64,000 nucleotides of DNA, from the NCBI GenBank assembly GCA_963580455.1, contig OY756971.1, forward strand, positions 12,671,001 to 12,735,000, read 5' to 3'. Origin of the DNA: Euonymus europaeus (Eukaryota; Streptophyta; Magnoliopsida; Celastrales; Celastraceae). Below are positions 1 through 13,318 of this stretch, in pieces. The position numbers were made by a program, and so were the translations under genes. How positions within the stretch are numbered: the stretch's first letter is position 1; every line of letters starts with the position of its first letter. The notes under the pieces are model-generated. The model was given only the letters and a program-made list of their open reading frames with translations, made no database searches and had not been told where the DNA came from.

Positions 1-396
1 ACAACTATGGTAACCTATATGGATAAAACCAAGGAGTTACTCGGCCAACTTCAACACTAAAAAGTAATCCGAAATTCCAAGGTAGCACAACGATCACACA
101 AATGCTCTAGCTACCTTTGCCGTGGCCGACAATCTAGGGTCAAAGAGGACTATCCAAGTACAAATGCTTGAGCGATTGAGCATAGAAGAGTTGTTAGAGG
201 AGATACAATGAGCAGAAGAAAAAGCACCAAGTTGGATGGTTTGTAGTACGTAAAAAGAGTGTGATAAGTGTCAGAGGTTCGCACCAATCTCCTATCAACT
301 AGCAGGAGATCTTTGTTCTTGTACAAGTTTATGGCCTTTTGCCCAATAGAGGTTGGATATTGTTGACCCGCTTTCCCTAGCTACTTACAATAGAAA
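1..396 (+). pseudogene. Ty3/gypsy polyprotein remnant (RNase H to integrase zinc-finger region)
   Basis: Conceptual translation gives broken pieces typical of a Tat-like Ty3/gypsy polyprotein. An 'ALATFA' stretch near position 105 matches the ADALA-type end of the RNase H domain. A 'CQRFAPI' stretch near 280 matches the end of the integrase zinc finger, and 'DIV' just before 370 matches the segment leading into the integrase core. Stops and shifts occur throughout, and the stretch between the RNase H end and the zinc finger looks deleted. The same polyprotein resumes at 2425, after the solo LTR, in a reading frame compatible with this one. It is a dead fragment of a once longer element that begins left of the window. 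The family assignment is from motif memory and is moderately sure. Confidence 0.6.
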
Positions 397-2424
397 TGTA
401 ATATCCCGAACCGAAATTTAAAAAATATATATAAAAAAAATTAATAATTTTTCAAATTTGATATTTTCAATAAATACTACATATGTTTAGAAAAATATTG
501 ACACAAGAATCAGCTGAATCGGAGTTGAATTGGATTTGTTACGAATTTTGGAAGTTTAGGTAAACGAGGGGCAAAATAGGCATTTCACTTGGAAAATCTG
601 GTAAAAAACCAGATTTTGCTTCTTCTTCTCCAGTACACGCGAGGGAGAGATAGAAAATGGAATTTGAAATGGATTTTTCGTGTTTGTGGTCCGATTGGGG
701 CAAGTGAGGTGTCGAAACGAAGCTTGTGGAGAGAGGAACAAAACCCAACCAAAATCGTCATCATCGGACCACCACAGGCGGCGAAATCGGGCGACGGAGT
801 TTCGGTTTTCTGGCGACTTCAAAGGGCGATCCCGGTCGATTTCGAAGGAGTTTCGGAACGAGACATGTACCATTGGATTGCTTATTTTGAGAGCTTTAAT
901 TAGATGTATGGTTCGCCGAAAAATGTCGCCGGAATCGTCGGCTCCGGCGACGGCAGTGGCGGTGACACTGTTTACCGGTTGACCCGAGTTGACCGGGTTG
1001 GCCCGAGTTGTCCGGGTTTGACCCGAGTTGATTTTTGACCGGTTTGACTTTGACCCGAGTTTGACTTTATGTTGACTTTTCCGCATTTTGACTGTCGTGT
1101 ATACGTATCCGTATTTCGGTGCTGGAGACTGATTAGGGGATCTTGGGGTTCAGATTTCGATGAGTCGAGGACATACTGCGGATTAGCATCTGTCGGCATT
1201 TCAAGTAGGGATTCTGCCCTATTTCTTATTTGGGGTTCCGTATTCGACGGACTCCTACTTGTCTGTTTGTGTGAAATTCCCGGAGGTTGGGAATTTCTCT
1301 ATTTTTACTCTTATCTGATTTATTTGCGCAATTGCAACTGTATTATTATTATTTTATGTTATTATGGATTGTTTGTGCGACTAGCTGCATCCTTGTGTGC
1401 CATGTCTCCTGTGGGGCCCACACTCAGAGGTGGAGCCCACTTCTGGTTTGTGTGGTATTTTTGAGAGTCCAGATAGGACTGTATTCTGGTGATTTTCGGT
1501 GATGTTGTTACGAGATTATTGATGGATGATTTGTAGTGTGTGGGATCCACATCGGGCGACCCAGCCTACTGGATGATTTGTTGATGGTTCTGATCGGGTA
1601 CGACCTAGAGACCGGATTGAGGTGGGGTACATCGCAGGGGACGCTCTTCGATGTAGGCGATGCTATCGAGGACCTGATGTAGGCTCGATCCTCATCCAAT
1701 CTGGGGAGTACCTGGACTGGGAGACACCTTGCGGGGATCAGGGTGGGTCCAGGGGAGGATTTTTCGATGTTATATGGATTTGTGTTGATATGGATTTGAG
1801 TTGGATTATGACTGTGTACTGATTTGAGGGTTGTACTTGAGGATGGTAGTGGTGGAGCCCATTCGACGTCTACCCTATATATTGATTGATTTGTTGATAT
1901 TTATGATGGGTTCAGAGATTCTTTATCCTATTCGGATATTACCTTATGGTTTCCTGTATGTATTTTTATATCTTTCCGGTTTTCTTACTTTATCTCGAGT
2001 TTTACTTTCTGTTTATTCTGATGATTGACATTTCTCCGTATCCCTACTGAGCTTTGTAGCTCATCCCTTTCATTCTCATGTTTTTAGGTGAGATAGCCGG
2101 AGTGGAGGATCAGCTCAAGGATGCGTGAGGCGTGATGTAACTGGTGTGGGGATGTTTTTGTCTGTCTGTAGTATCGATTTTTCGTATCTATGATGATTTG
2201 GATTTTCCGCTATAGATTTTGGTTTGCATGTTACATTATATTGGCAGTATTTGGGATTTTGGTTGAGATTCGTATATACATGTGAGACTACTACTATAGT
2301 TACCTTGATAATTGATAGTAGCTTGGGTTTAAATCCGGTTCGGGGAACAGAGGGGTTCCCTGCCGGTCACGCCTTTGGGATTCATGGGTGCTCATCTGCA
2401 CCTATCTGGGAGAGGGGCGTGACA
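397..2424 (+). mobile_element. Solo LTR of a Tekay/Del-type chromovirus
   Basis: The block starts TGTAATATCCCGAACC and ends GGGGCGTGACA. These are the same termini as the LTRs of the Tekay-like element at 55,702 and 62,609, and similarity is obvious along the whole length. It is 2,028 bp, against 2,130 bp for the 5' LTR at 55,702. Flanking 5-mers are AGAAA (392-396) and AGAAG (2425-2429), a target duplication with one change. No internal region is left, so this is a product of LTR-LTR recombination. It splits an older gypsy polyprotein. Short open frames inside it are LTR sequence, not genes. It carries a cluster of TTGAC[C/T] motifs at about 979-1090. Confidence 0.93.
979..1092 (+). promoter_or_regulatory. 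W-box-like TTGAC array in the solo LTR
   Basis: About nine same-strand copies of TTGACC or TTGACT occur in little over 100 bp, mixed with CCGAG and CCGGG spacers. TTGAC[C/T] is the core bound by plant WRKY factors. The array is shared with the other LTRs of this family in the window. Function is inferred only from the motif. Confidence 0.55.
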
Positions 2425-3235
2425 AGAAGGTTCCTTATTATCGCCACTGACTATTTCATAAAGTGGATTGAGACAAAGCCTTTGGTAGAAATCCGAGGCA
2501 TAGAAACTGAGAAGTTTGTTTGGGAGAATATCATAACTCGATTTGGAATCCCTCATGCCTTGATCAGTGACAATGGAACTGGGTTCTCTGGCACCAAATT
2601 CAAAGAATTATGTCGAGGTTATGAGATAAAGAGTTTCTATTCCACACTTTCTTACCCTCAATCTAATGGCCAAACGGAGGTGTCCAATAAGACCACCTTT
2701 GATGTAAATAAGAGATTGGAGTCTTGCAAAAAAGGTGGGCAGAACTCCTGTCAGTATTATGGGCATACAAAACTACTCCTCACAGGTTTATAGAGGAATC
2801 CTATTTGCTTTGGCTTATGGAGCAAAAATCATCATTCTCTTAGAAGTTGGGATTCTGACTCTTAGGATGCAAATGTTTAAGAAAGGTAACAATGATCTGG
2901 CAATGGAGAGGAACCTGGATTGGTTACAAGGAAGAAGGGATCAGGCTATGGTATGTCTAGCTTGCTATCAACAAGTTCTTTCCCAATCTTATAATAAAAA
3001 TGTCAAGATAAAGAGCTTTGACATAGGAGATTTTGTCTTACAAAACGTTTTATCCATAACTAAGAATCCAACCAATGGAAAACTATGTCCAAACTTGGAA
3101 GGTCCTTTCCATTTCCAAGTCATAGCAGGGTTAGGCAAGGAGTAGACAAGCAAGTCTGGCAGAAGTGTTCATGGAACTTAGAATATCTATGACCTAAGGA
3201 AATTATGTGTAACACCGATTATGGCTTTCGACAAT
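2425..3235 (+). pseudogene. Ty3/gypsy integrase core and C-terminus, Tat-like (broken)
   Basis: Translation from 2425 gives the integrase catalytic core. It includes 'ATDYFIKW', the 'LISDNGTGF' second acidic residue and 'YPQSNGQTEVSN' with the third (glutamate). The second part (about 2735-3145) is in another frame and continues into the C-terminal region, ending near 'WNLEYL' at about 3190. There is a frameshift around 2735-2790 plus later stops. It is the continuation of the fragment at 1-396, from which it is separated by the solo LTR. In intact relatives this enzyme inserts the cDNA copy into the genome; here it cannot be made. Confidence 0.75.
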
Positions 3236-5690
3236 TTATCATCAATAAAAGAATAAATTTTTTCTTAATTATGCAAGTTTGCTCCTTATTCAATTTTTAA
3301 CTTTTAAGCTAAATATTTTAAGACTTATTTGTGTAGTTTGATTATTATTCAGGTTTCATCTTATCCAAATATATTGAATCTATATCAAAAGAGAGTCTTA
3401 TTCCCAAGAAGAAAAAGGGTTAAGGAGCTTATAGTCAATCGATGAAGTAGATTGTCGAATGTGCGTTTTTCAAGAGGAAACTGCTAAGGCGACATTGATA
3501 ACAACTTCTACTAAATCACAAGAGTTACTTCAGAACTATTTCTCAACTATCTCCACAGTTTTTTGGCAAGTCGTGATGTTTATCCAAGAATAGCTTAACC
3601 ACCTTGTCATTCCTACTTATAAATAGTCAATAGTAAGGGACAAATGGACTGGGAAAAAACCTATGCTCGATGATGAGTCCTTCTTTGAATCCTGTGAATA
3701 TCCCACCCAAGAGAAAGGCTAAGGAAAAAGATATTGATGAAGATTTGATCGTTCGTAAACATCCTATTGAAGTCTCACAAAGGAAAAAAGCTAAGGTTGA
3801 ATATGAAGATGAGGATCTGATGTTTCTTGAGTAGCCGACAAATAACACACCTAAGGAGGTAATTGAGATACAAGATGAAGATGAGGAATTGTAGGTTCGT
3901 GAGTCCTTCCTAACAAGAAGTGTAGAGGACCAAGTAGAGGATTTGAAGGAAGAGCTCAGGTTTATAGGAAGAAAATTCCAGACTATTCAGAATCGTGCTA
4001 AGGCACCTACAAGTGCTTTGCGAGGTGTTGAGCATTCGGCCAACAAAATATGTGACACATCTTGGGTAGTGGCATTGACTCAACACCCAAAGAGGCTTCA
4101 TCTTTCCCTCATAGAACTCTCTGTATGAGCTAAATCTATGATGAATTAGGCAAGGGAAGCCTTAGCAATATGGGCTATTTGAAATGTAACCTGTCATCTT
4201 TTCCTTTATGTAATAATAATGAAGTCTTTAAGAAATAAACGTCTTTTTCAAAGTCTTAGTCAAAGAGGCACTATCCCAAGAAAAAGACAAATAATTTTAC
4301 CTGAAAAGGCTTCATTTCAAGAAAAAGCATGTGAGTCTTAGCCAGAGGCTTATGTATAAGCATCAGAAAATTTCAAATTGCCAAAAAGGTTTATTCAAAA
4401 AAAAAAAGCTAAGACAACCTTGGACAAAAAAATGCTTTATTCTTACAACTAGTTAAGGAGACTAGAAAAATAAAACCGAATACGCAAATCCAAAATACTA
4501 AATAAAAATAATTGAAAAGATAAACATATTTCTATTGCCCACTAGGATCTACGGCCGAAGTACTCCTAGGAACATTGATGTTTGGACCAATGATATCTTT
4601 TCAAAGTCTTTATAGTCTTGGGCAAGGATGATTAGTGGCAGGCCATAGGAAGAAGTCCTGTGACCAATCTTCGTGATCCGAAGGTATCCCAAGCACAATG
4701 AGTGTACAACCACACCCAAGTCAAAAAATTTCATTGGATTCGACAAGAACTGTCTCTATATACTTTTTGTAGCACTTGGCATTGCTTTCCTCAACTGCTT
4801 TCATCTTCTCCTCCTCAACTCTAGACAATTTTTTTTTGAGCTTTGGAAAGTTCATTCTTGTTCTGCCTTTGCTTCAAGCAGTTGTCATTTTAAATCAATC
4901 ATATAGTAAAGAAGCATATGAGGACCATAACACAGATAAAGTTAAATCAAGGTAAGCATGGTATAATGCACATAGATATTTAATAAAGCCAAATAGGATA
5001 GGTACCATGCATATCATTAGCAAGCCCAAATCTTTGGCCTAATGAAGGTTGTTGAAAACCTTTATGTCCTCACTAGAAATGGCGGAACGGAGCTTGTTAA
5101 TACAGGAAGCTGAATATGCAACATTCACTGACAAAGGATCCTCCATAAAACTTTTGAATATAATGATGGTGTCAAACAATGATATAGGAACCATGAAGAA
5201 GGAATGAAAATACCTCCATCCAGGGTAGCAATAATGCCACCTCTGAGGGAAGAAGAGTCGTTGGAGTCGGCAAAAGCACCGTTGGATATGTAAAAAGAGG
5301 GAGTATTAGGATGATTACCTGGAATAGAAAAGGTAGAGTTTTATTAGCTGAAGAAGAACCAATGAAGGGGACTGAAGGTCCTCTTATATGATGAGACGCT
5401 TCCCCATGTACTAAATTTAGTCTTATGGAGATCAAAGATGGATAGGGTCCTAGATCCGGAAGACTCTCTCAAGGTTGCTGCAACCATATAGAGTACAAGA
5501 TAGGTATTTACGAACATAAAAAAAATTAAAAAAATTAAAAATTAAAAAAAAAAACAAATGAGAAAGAGAAAACAAACCTTGGCCCAAGGGAAGTGAGTGC
5601 TCGCTAGGGGTATCCTGAAGGATCCCATCATCCTGATCCTCCTCACTCTCATCCTTGAATTCTGATCCAACCACTATAAGGCCCTGACCC
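3236..5690. other. Long stretch without a recognised gene
   Basis: Only short open frames are present and none resembles a known domain. It lies downstream of the gypsy integrase, so part may be the 3' non-coding region or LTR of that element. A lysine/glutamate-rich open stretch near 3640-4130 is low complexity and not convincing as coding. A run of A-rich sequence occurs at 5519-5556. Confidence 0.4.
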
Positions 5691-5694
5691 GAGG

Positions 5695-8325
5695 GTGCTA
5701 CTGTTTATACCAATCAAAGTCAACAAGGTGATTAACCATTAACTTATCATAAATGATATCCATTGGGTCCAAACCTAGTCCACCCATCTAGGTTACCATC
5801 AATTTCTATCAAAAATCCTACAGCATGTCAGAGGATACCTACCTGGACTAGTGCAACATATAATCACAACAATATACAAGGCCTCTAACCAACATTTAGC
5901 ATACAATCCACAATCCTAGGCAGAGCCTCAGGCCATCAATAATATGCATCACCAAAGCGTATAAATTATGCATCAAAATCAAACAAGGTATCCAACCATA
6001 CTACCAATCAGGACATAAGGTTCTCATCCTGGTCCAGGAGTCCCGTTAATAGGGCACAACTTGACAACCATGTCATCGATCCTCCCATAGATGCACATTG
6101 TTGGTTCTAGAACCGGACAAACATATGGGGAAAGGAAAAGAAATAAAGGGCGAGCAATGGTTCATTAGAGATAAAGATGAATAACATAATACATGAGCTG
6201 AATATTAAATATAGGTTACATGCAACAATATATTTTAGATCATGAACAACAACAATGATCACCACAACAAAATCGAGATCGTCTCTCTTCCCTATGAGTC
6301 TTAATGGGCGATGCCTCGACATCCACCACAATCCATTGGTGAACACTACCACCATTCATAATTACCTATGAGGAAAAGACCATATACAGAACTCTTGTCT
6401 CGCCTACACAAGATTGAGGTTCAATCGCAACTAACCCTTTGGGATCTCTATGAGTTTCCACACATGAGTCTCACTTGATAGAAATCCAGCTTGGATTTCA
6501 TTACAATCCTCCCACATAACATTCAATCAACCTACGAGAATTGCGAGTCCATACTCAAGCTTCCCTTGCGATTTTAATCCATAACAAGAAAGCATGCCAT
6601 GAAATATATAAACACTAAATATATAATAACTACTCATGATGCATGATCAAGAAAAATTCATGCCCGATATAAGACAGAACATTTATTTGGGTATGCATCT
6701 AATAATTTACAAATAACGAAAATCATCCTAAAGTTCATTCTTCCTTAGGAACCGAATAAGGCAAGAACTCAAATAACGAAGATCAATGAATAAAATAAAC
6801 GCAGTTTAGAAATCATGATTGCAAATGGAAAAATAATGGGCTAAAAATCTTCTACCTCGTATCGAACCAATTCACAAATTAAAGATCTCAAATTCTAGGG
6901 TTTTTTCAAGACCTATCACGTAGCAATTATGGAAATCCACATCATATCAATACATCGTAAGTTTCACGTTATCCATATTAACAATAATCAAACTCGAAAA
7001 TTTGAAGAATTTACATTCTCTCTATGAAACCCCGTACCGAAAATTTCAAGATTTTAGAGTTTCAAACTGCTGGAATGTAGAAATGTTTGAAAACTTCAAC
7101 AAGTGTTCGGACACTTTTAATGAAAAATAGGGTAATAAGGGGGCAGTAGCTCAAAGTTTTCGGACACCCATGGATGGTGTCTAGACACTCTTTTTAGTAA
7201 GGGGTGTTGGAATTTCCAGGGAAAAGAAGTGTCTCGACACCCCCTAGAAGTGCCCGAGCACTTCTCCTAAAAACTAAGTTCGAAAATGGCAGAAATGAAA
7301 AGTGTCCAGACACCCACTTATGGTGTTCAGACACCACTCACAATTTTTGGTTTTAAAGTGCAATTTTTCACATGTTTCACGCATAACACGCATAGAGTCC
7401 GAGAAGAGGGGAGAGGGTGAGAGAGAGAGAGAGAGAGAGAGAGTGAAACAAAAGGATTTTTGAACTTGGATTGGGGTTTGGAGCAAGGATTCAAGAAGGT
7501 TTTCACTAGATGAAGAAGGTTTGAGGTAAGTTATAAATATATAGAAATCGTATATATATATATATATATATGTATATTGCCATGGCATATCATGTGTTAT
7601 GCATTAGAGCCACATGGGAAGATTGGATATGGTCTCGTATTTCTCGTAGGTTGATTGAACGTCATATGAGAGGAGGGTTGGGGAACCTTGGCTTGGTTAT
7701 GACTAAATGAGACCTACTTGAGAAAATATATTGAGACCCTAAGGGGTTAGTTCAAGGAACCGACTCAATATGGACAAGACTAGAGTCTTGTGGTTGGATA
7801 TGTTTTCCTTTATGAATCAAATGGTGGCAGTGTTCTCAAGTTGTGAATTGTTAGGATGGATGCATTCCTTATGGACTCACGAAAAGGAAACATGATTGTA
7901 CATTGATAAGTATTTGTTGTGCTGGTTTATGGTTTTTAGCATGCGGTTGCAATGACTTATCTTTTTATTCAGCTATTATATTTTGTTATCCTTTGTACCC
8001 TTACTGAGTCATTGCTCACCTTTTACTTTTTTTCCCACATAGGCGAGACTGGTATGGATACCGACAATGCAGATTTGTAGGAGGCTGGATGACATGGTCC
8101 TATTTGAAGACACTAGGAGGGTTATGTTTAAAAGGTTGATTTCCCTTATACTGTTTGGTATATGTAAGTGATTGAAGGTAATATATGTTGAATATACTTG
8201 TGAACACATTTTCGATGTGTGAATGGTACGGTTAGAAGGGTGCCTTGTGATAGGACTCCTAAACCAGTATATGAACTTTGTATTCTGAAATTGCATGTTG
8301 ATACATGTGTGGATGTTATGATTAT
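5695..8325. repeat. Head-to-head pair of related LTR-like sequences (large inverted repeat)
   Basis: The reverse complement of about 6100-6650 aligns with about 7610-8080. Shared landmarks include TCTCGTAGGTTGATTGAA, GGGTTAGTT, GGTGG.AGTGTTC, TATTCAGCT and CATTGCTC.CC.TTT. Further out, GGATGACATGG on the right matches CGATGACATGG on the inverted left copy. The right copy reads on the + strand and resembles the 3' half of a chromovirus-type LTR (a 'CTTACTGAGTCATTGCTCACC' block before a splice-like 'AGGCGAGA'). The midpoint is near 7100-7200, in a section rich in GTGTCnnGACACC-like motifs. No coding region is supported. Two independent insertions in opposite orientation or a rearrangement would both explain it. 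Confidence 0.6.
7419..7443 (+). repeat. (GA)n microsatellite
   Basis: An uninterrupted GA run inside the right-hand LTR-like copy. A (TA)n run follows at about 7551-7571. Confidence 0.9.
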
Positions 8326-8331
8326 TTATAT

Positions 8332-8561
8332 TTTGTGGATGTATACTATTGAGGAGGCTATTTAAGAGGTGGTTAAACCATTAATTTGGTTATTGTCTAC
8401 CAATCTTATATATAAAGAGAAGTTTAGTGAAATGAAAATGCACATCAAGTGAAGAAAATATTCTCACTTTTCTAATTTCTCTCTAAATATTATTCAAGTT
8501 TTCTTAATCTTGAGTTTAGAATACTTTAATTCCTTGTTCTACAATACATTTTCAACACGAT
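8332..8561 (+). repeat. Partial 5' LTR of the copia element
   Basis: It matches the 3' LTR at 13,600-13,720 and 14,545-14,600. It ends ACATTTTCAACA just before the primer-site region. The U3 start present in the 3' LTR (TGGTGTGAAGATAAC) is missing here, and unrelated LTR-like sequence lies directly upstream. Confidence 0.65.
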
Positions 8562-8604
8562 CGATTCACCATCCGAGGGTTTATATATTCTTACTTCAAT
8601 ATTA

Positions 8605-9478
8605 GTGGTGAGCTTGTTTAATCTCGTATTTATCATTATTATTCTCATGGAAAAGCTTACAAATTTGCAAATTGCTGCACTTGATATTTCTATCAAGAAC
8701 TATTTGACTTGGGTGTTGGAAACAAAGATCTTTCTTGAAGCTGTGGGTCTTAGTCATACCATTCAAGAAGATAATGATGCACCCTTGCGGAATCGCACAA
8801 AAGTTATGATTTTTCTACGTCATCATGATGATGATGAGTTGAAAAATGAGTATCTTACTACAAAAATCCTCTTATTTTAAGGAATAATTTAAAGGAGATA
8901 TTTAAGCATTAGAAGAACATAACTCTTCCCAAAACCCGACATTATTAGATGCATCTAAGATTGCAGGATTTTAAATCTGTAAATGATTATAATTATGCAT
9001 GGTTTAAAATTCCTTAAAGTTGGAATTATGTGGTGAAGCGATTGTTGAATCTCAAAAGTTAGAAAAAATTATTTTCTACTTTTCACGCATCCAATAAGAT
9101 ATTACAACAACAATATTGTGAATGTGCGTTCACATTGTATTCACAATTGATTTCATAAATGCTCGTGCCTGAGCAAAGGAATGAGCTCTTATTGAAACAG
9201 ATCAACATAATAATAGGCCCCAGAAGGGCCGACAAACTATTTGCTATAGGTGTGGCAGTCAAGGACATTGATGTCTATATTGTCACACACCAAAGCACTT
9301 GGTTGAACTATAGCAAGTTTCCATCAAAGGAAAACAAAAGGTTGCTGAAACCAATTTTGAAAACTTTGATGATGATATTGACTTTGATTGTACTCATATT
9401 GACGTTTTCGATTTTTTTGAAGATCCAAATAGTAGGATTGATCATTTGATTGGTGATGGAAATGCTAGTATTGAATAA
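8605..9478 (+). pseudogene. copia gag with zinc knuckle (broken)
   Basis: The reading starting at the ATG near 8650 (MEKLTNLQIAALDIS) is the classic start of Ale-type copia gag. It stays open to the stop at 8878-8880. Further pieces follow in shifted frames. One contains 'LLVPEQRNELL' (about 9160). A zinc-knuckle-like 'CYRCGSQGH' near 9245 has lost part of its second half. An acidic tail, 'FFEDPN..IDHLIGDGN', ends at about 9475. Gag packages the element RNA in intact relatives. Several stops and frameshifts make this copy non-functional. Confidence 0.75.
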
Positions 9479-9804
9479 GTTTATTTACTTCTTGTATGTT
9501 GAATTTAATTGTTGTATTGTATTTTGATTATGAAAGTAATTAATTACAAGCAATAAATTCAGTAATTTATAAATATTATTTTGATAAGTTTACTTAATTA
9601 AAAAAATGAAAATAAAAAGTTTGGAACTAGTTACTGTGGATTTCGATCCTCAGACATTATTCTATATTTTATTGGATCACCACCACTCGTCTACTAATCC
9701 CGAGTTTGTCAAGTTTATACTTTTGTTATATTTATATATAATCTAATATTTATCTATATGATACTTTTGGGTTAGCATGTGATGCAAGTTTTTTTCTTTT
9801 TTAG

Positions 9805-12800
9805 AAATATGGTTGACGAAGATATATCTTTGATTGATAGTGCAATAACACATTATATATTTCAACATAAAGAATATTTCTTGGAACATTACTTAAAGCA
9901 ATGTTCATACAACCTCAGCGACATCAAATATAACTAAAGGTTCTAGAAGAATCAATATTGTGTTGCCTAAAGGTACAAAAATTTGCATTGGAGAAGCACT
10001 ATAATCTCCCAAATCAAGAAAAAATTTGATCAATTTTAAAGATATCCGCCAAAATGGATATCACATTGAGTTTGGAAGTGAAAGTGATGTAGATTACCTA
10101 GACATCACTTCAATTCTGTCAAGCTCAAAAACTTTTGTTAGAAAGATTCAAAGCTAACTCTTCAAGTTTGTACCATACCAATGTAAAGTGGATGGAATTG
10201 CATGTTATAACTCATAAGAGTTATCTTGATCATGAGATAAACCACTAGAAATGTTTAATCTAAAATAATATATATTTTGACATGATCGTCTTAGTCACCC
10301 AGGTTTTATCATGATAAATAGAATAATTGAAAATACAAATGGGCATTCATTAAAAACTAAAAGTTTTTTTTTGCCTAAAGATTATTTATGTACCGCTGTT
10401 TTAAAAGGAAATTAAATTGTGATATCATCTACCTTGAAGGTACGTATGAAAACTCCTAATTTCCTTCAATACATTCATGGTGATATATACTGACATATTC
10501 ATCCACCATATAGACCATTTCGTTATTTTATGGTTTCGATAGATGCATCATCTAACTAGTCACATGTATGTTAATTATCTACTCATAATGTTACATTTAC
10601 TAGATTGCTAGTCCAAATATATTTGTTCACGAGCACAATTTTCAAATTACCCCCATTAAGTCAATTCGACTAGATAATGCTGATAAACTTACTTCTTAAA
10701 CATTCAATTACTATTGCATGTCATATGAAATTGATGTTGAACATATAGTTGCTCATACTCATACACAAAATGGGTTAGCAAAATCTTTGATAAAACATCT
10801 CCAATTGATTGCTCAACCTATGCTATTGAAAAGTAAATTACCTGTTTATGCTTGGAGATATGCTATTTTTCATGTTGATTTTTTATTCGTATTCAACCTC
10901 AGCACAACATACACATTCACATTTACAATTGATATTTGGTCATCAACCTAATATTTTTCATTTATGAGTATTTGGTTGTATAGTTTATGTTCATGTTCCA
11001 CCTTCACAGCACACCAAGATGGGACCACAACATCAATTTGATATTTATGTTCGCTTTGATTATCTTTCTATTATTTGCATCTTAAACCACTAACTGATGA
11101 TGTTTTCAAAGCCAGACATGCAAACTATTACTTTGATAAATTAGTTTTGCCCTCCTTTAGAGAAAGAAAATTATAAATCCTATAAAGTAAAAGATATTGG
11201 TTGGTACACTCCAACAAAATCTCGTCATAATCCTCCCACAAAACAGTATGAACTTGAAGTTCCAAAGATTATTCATTTATAAAATATTGTTAACCAATTG
11301 TCTAATGCTTTTACTGATACTTCAAAGGTATTGTAGTCCCATGTTGTAGCAAGAAATGAAATTGCACGTATTGATATCACCAAAGGATGTATAATAAACA
11401 ATGAACTAAAATCATGCCAGAAGCGTGAAAGACCAGTGGGTGAAAAGATAGATTTCCTCAAAAAATGAAACCACAAGCTTCAAAGAAACCTTTAGAAGAT
11501 GATATTCCTAATGCGAATGCTTTAAAAAGTTCAATGAAACTCTAGAAGAGAATATTCTTACTCAATTCCAACTTTCTATCCAAAAATTTCCTAAAGAGAT
11601 ATTACCTCTGGAAGAGGCACAAGTATCATATAATAATGAGAGCTTAATAAATCATGAAAAAGATGGGATAGAAGTAAGACTATTATCGATGATGCATTTG
11701 CATATATAATTGCTATTGACATTACCAAAAGTAATGAGGATCCTGAATCAAAATCCATCAATGAATTGGACAAAATGGGAAGCAGTTATCAAAGCAGAGT
11801 TAAAAACCTTTAAATATAAGAGAATTTTTTGGACCTGTAGTCGAGACACTAGAAGTATCATACACATTGGACATAAATGGATATTTGTGAGAAAGTGTAA
11901 TGAAAATAATGAAATTACAATATACAAAGCTAAACTTGTAGCATGAGGGTTGTCGCATAAACCTGATAGTGATTAAGAGGAGACATATTCTTCTGTAATG
12001 GATGGTATCACATTCATATTTTTAATTGGCTTGACAGTCGTTGAATTAATAGAGATACTTTTAATGGATGTTGTTAGTGCATATTTGTTCATTGGATATA
12101 GATATTTACATGAAAGTCCCTGAATGATTTAAATTGCCTGAAACAAATTCTCGAGAGTTATATTTAATTAAACTCCAAAGATCATTATATAGATTAAAGC
12201 AATCAGGACAAGTGTGGTACAATAGACTTGCTGAGTACCTTATTAAAAAAGGATTCGCAGATGATCCAATATGTCCTTGTGTTTTATCAAAAAAATTGGA
12301 TTCAGGATTTGCTATAATTGTAGTATACGTTGATGATTTACACTTAGTTGGAACTCTTAAAGAGTTAACTAAGGCTGCTAATTATTTAAAAGCATAATTT
12401 GAGATAAAAGATTTTGGAAAGACGAAATATTTTATCGTCCTGCAAATTGAGTACACAGCTAAGGGAATTCGTATCCATCAATCTATTTCTACCGAAAAAG
12501 GTATTAAAACAATTTTTTATGGATAAAGTTCATTCCTTAAGTTCTCTAATGATTATTCGTTTATTTGATATCAAGAAAAATCTATTTCGACCAAAGGATG
12601 AAGGGGAGATATTACTTAGCACCATATCAAAGTGAAATTAGATCTCTAATTTATCTTATAAAATGCACGAGACCTGATATAATATTTATGGTAACTTTAT
12701 TGGCAAGATATAGTGCTGCTCTAACTCGACACACTAGAATGGATAAGCATATTTTAAGATATCTTTTGGGAACAACCGATTTGAGGTTATTTTACTTATT

Positions 12801-13310
12801 TGAGTTAAAGCCTCAATTAGTTCGATATGCATATGCTAGATATATGTCTGATCCTTACAATGTCAAATATCAAACTACCTATATGTTCACTTATTGTGAA
12901 ATAGATAATTTTTAAAAATCAATGAAACATACAATTATAGCAACTTCTTCTAATCATTCCAAGATAATCGAGAATATGTGTGGTTGAGATCGATGATTTT
13001 ACATATTCAAGAATGTGTATTTCAATTTGTCGAAGATATGTCAATTATATTATATGAAGACAAAGCCATATGCATAGCAGAACTTCGAGGATGGTACATA
13101 AAAGGAGAAAGAACTAAACACATTCCCCCAAAATTCTTCAGTGCACGTGATCTCCAAAAGAATGACAATATAGATGTTCAACAAACTCGCTCCAATGATC
13201 ATTGAGCAGAGCTGTTCACAAAGGCGCTCCAACCTGCAACATTCAAGAAGTTTGTATATCAGATTGGAATCTATCACCTGAAAGATTTTATCCTAAAGTT
13301 ACAAATCAGG
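9805..13310 (+). pseudogene. copia pol: protease, integrase, reverse transcriptase, RNase H (broken)
   Basis: The domains are in copia order. A protease start with 'DSA' lies near 9835. An integrase zinc-binding 'HDRLSH' lies near 10,285, and decayed integrase core runs through 10,460-10,990, including 'AHTHTQNGLAKSLIKHLQ' near 10,760. Reverse transcriptase runs from about 11,750 to 12,640 with 'SLYRLKQSGQVWYNRL' and the catalytic 'YVDD' near 12,330. RNase H ('CTRPDI') leads to the C-terminal 'AELFTKALQPATFKKFV' near 13,205-13,255. The integrase-before-RT order identifies Ty1/copia. There are many stops, including TGA and TAA, and several frame changes. No part is a functional gene. Confidence 0.8.
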
Positions 13311-13318
13311 GGGAGTAA

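Noticed and set aside
556..1086. 176-residue open frame and several others in the LTRs at 0.5-1.1, 55.9-56.3 and 62.8-63.2 kb
   Set aside because: They recur in every LTR copy in several frames, with no domain; they reflect GC-rich LTR sequence, not genes.
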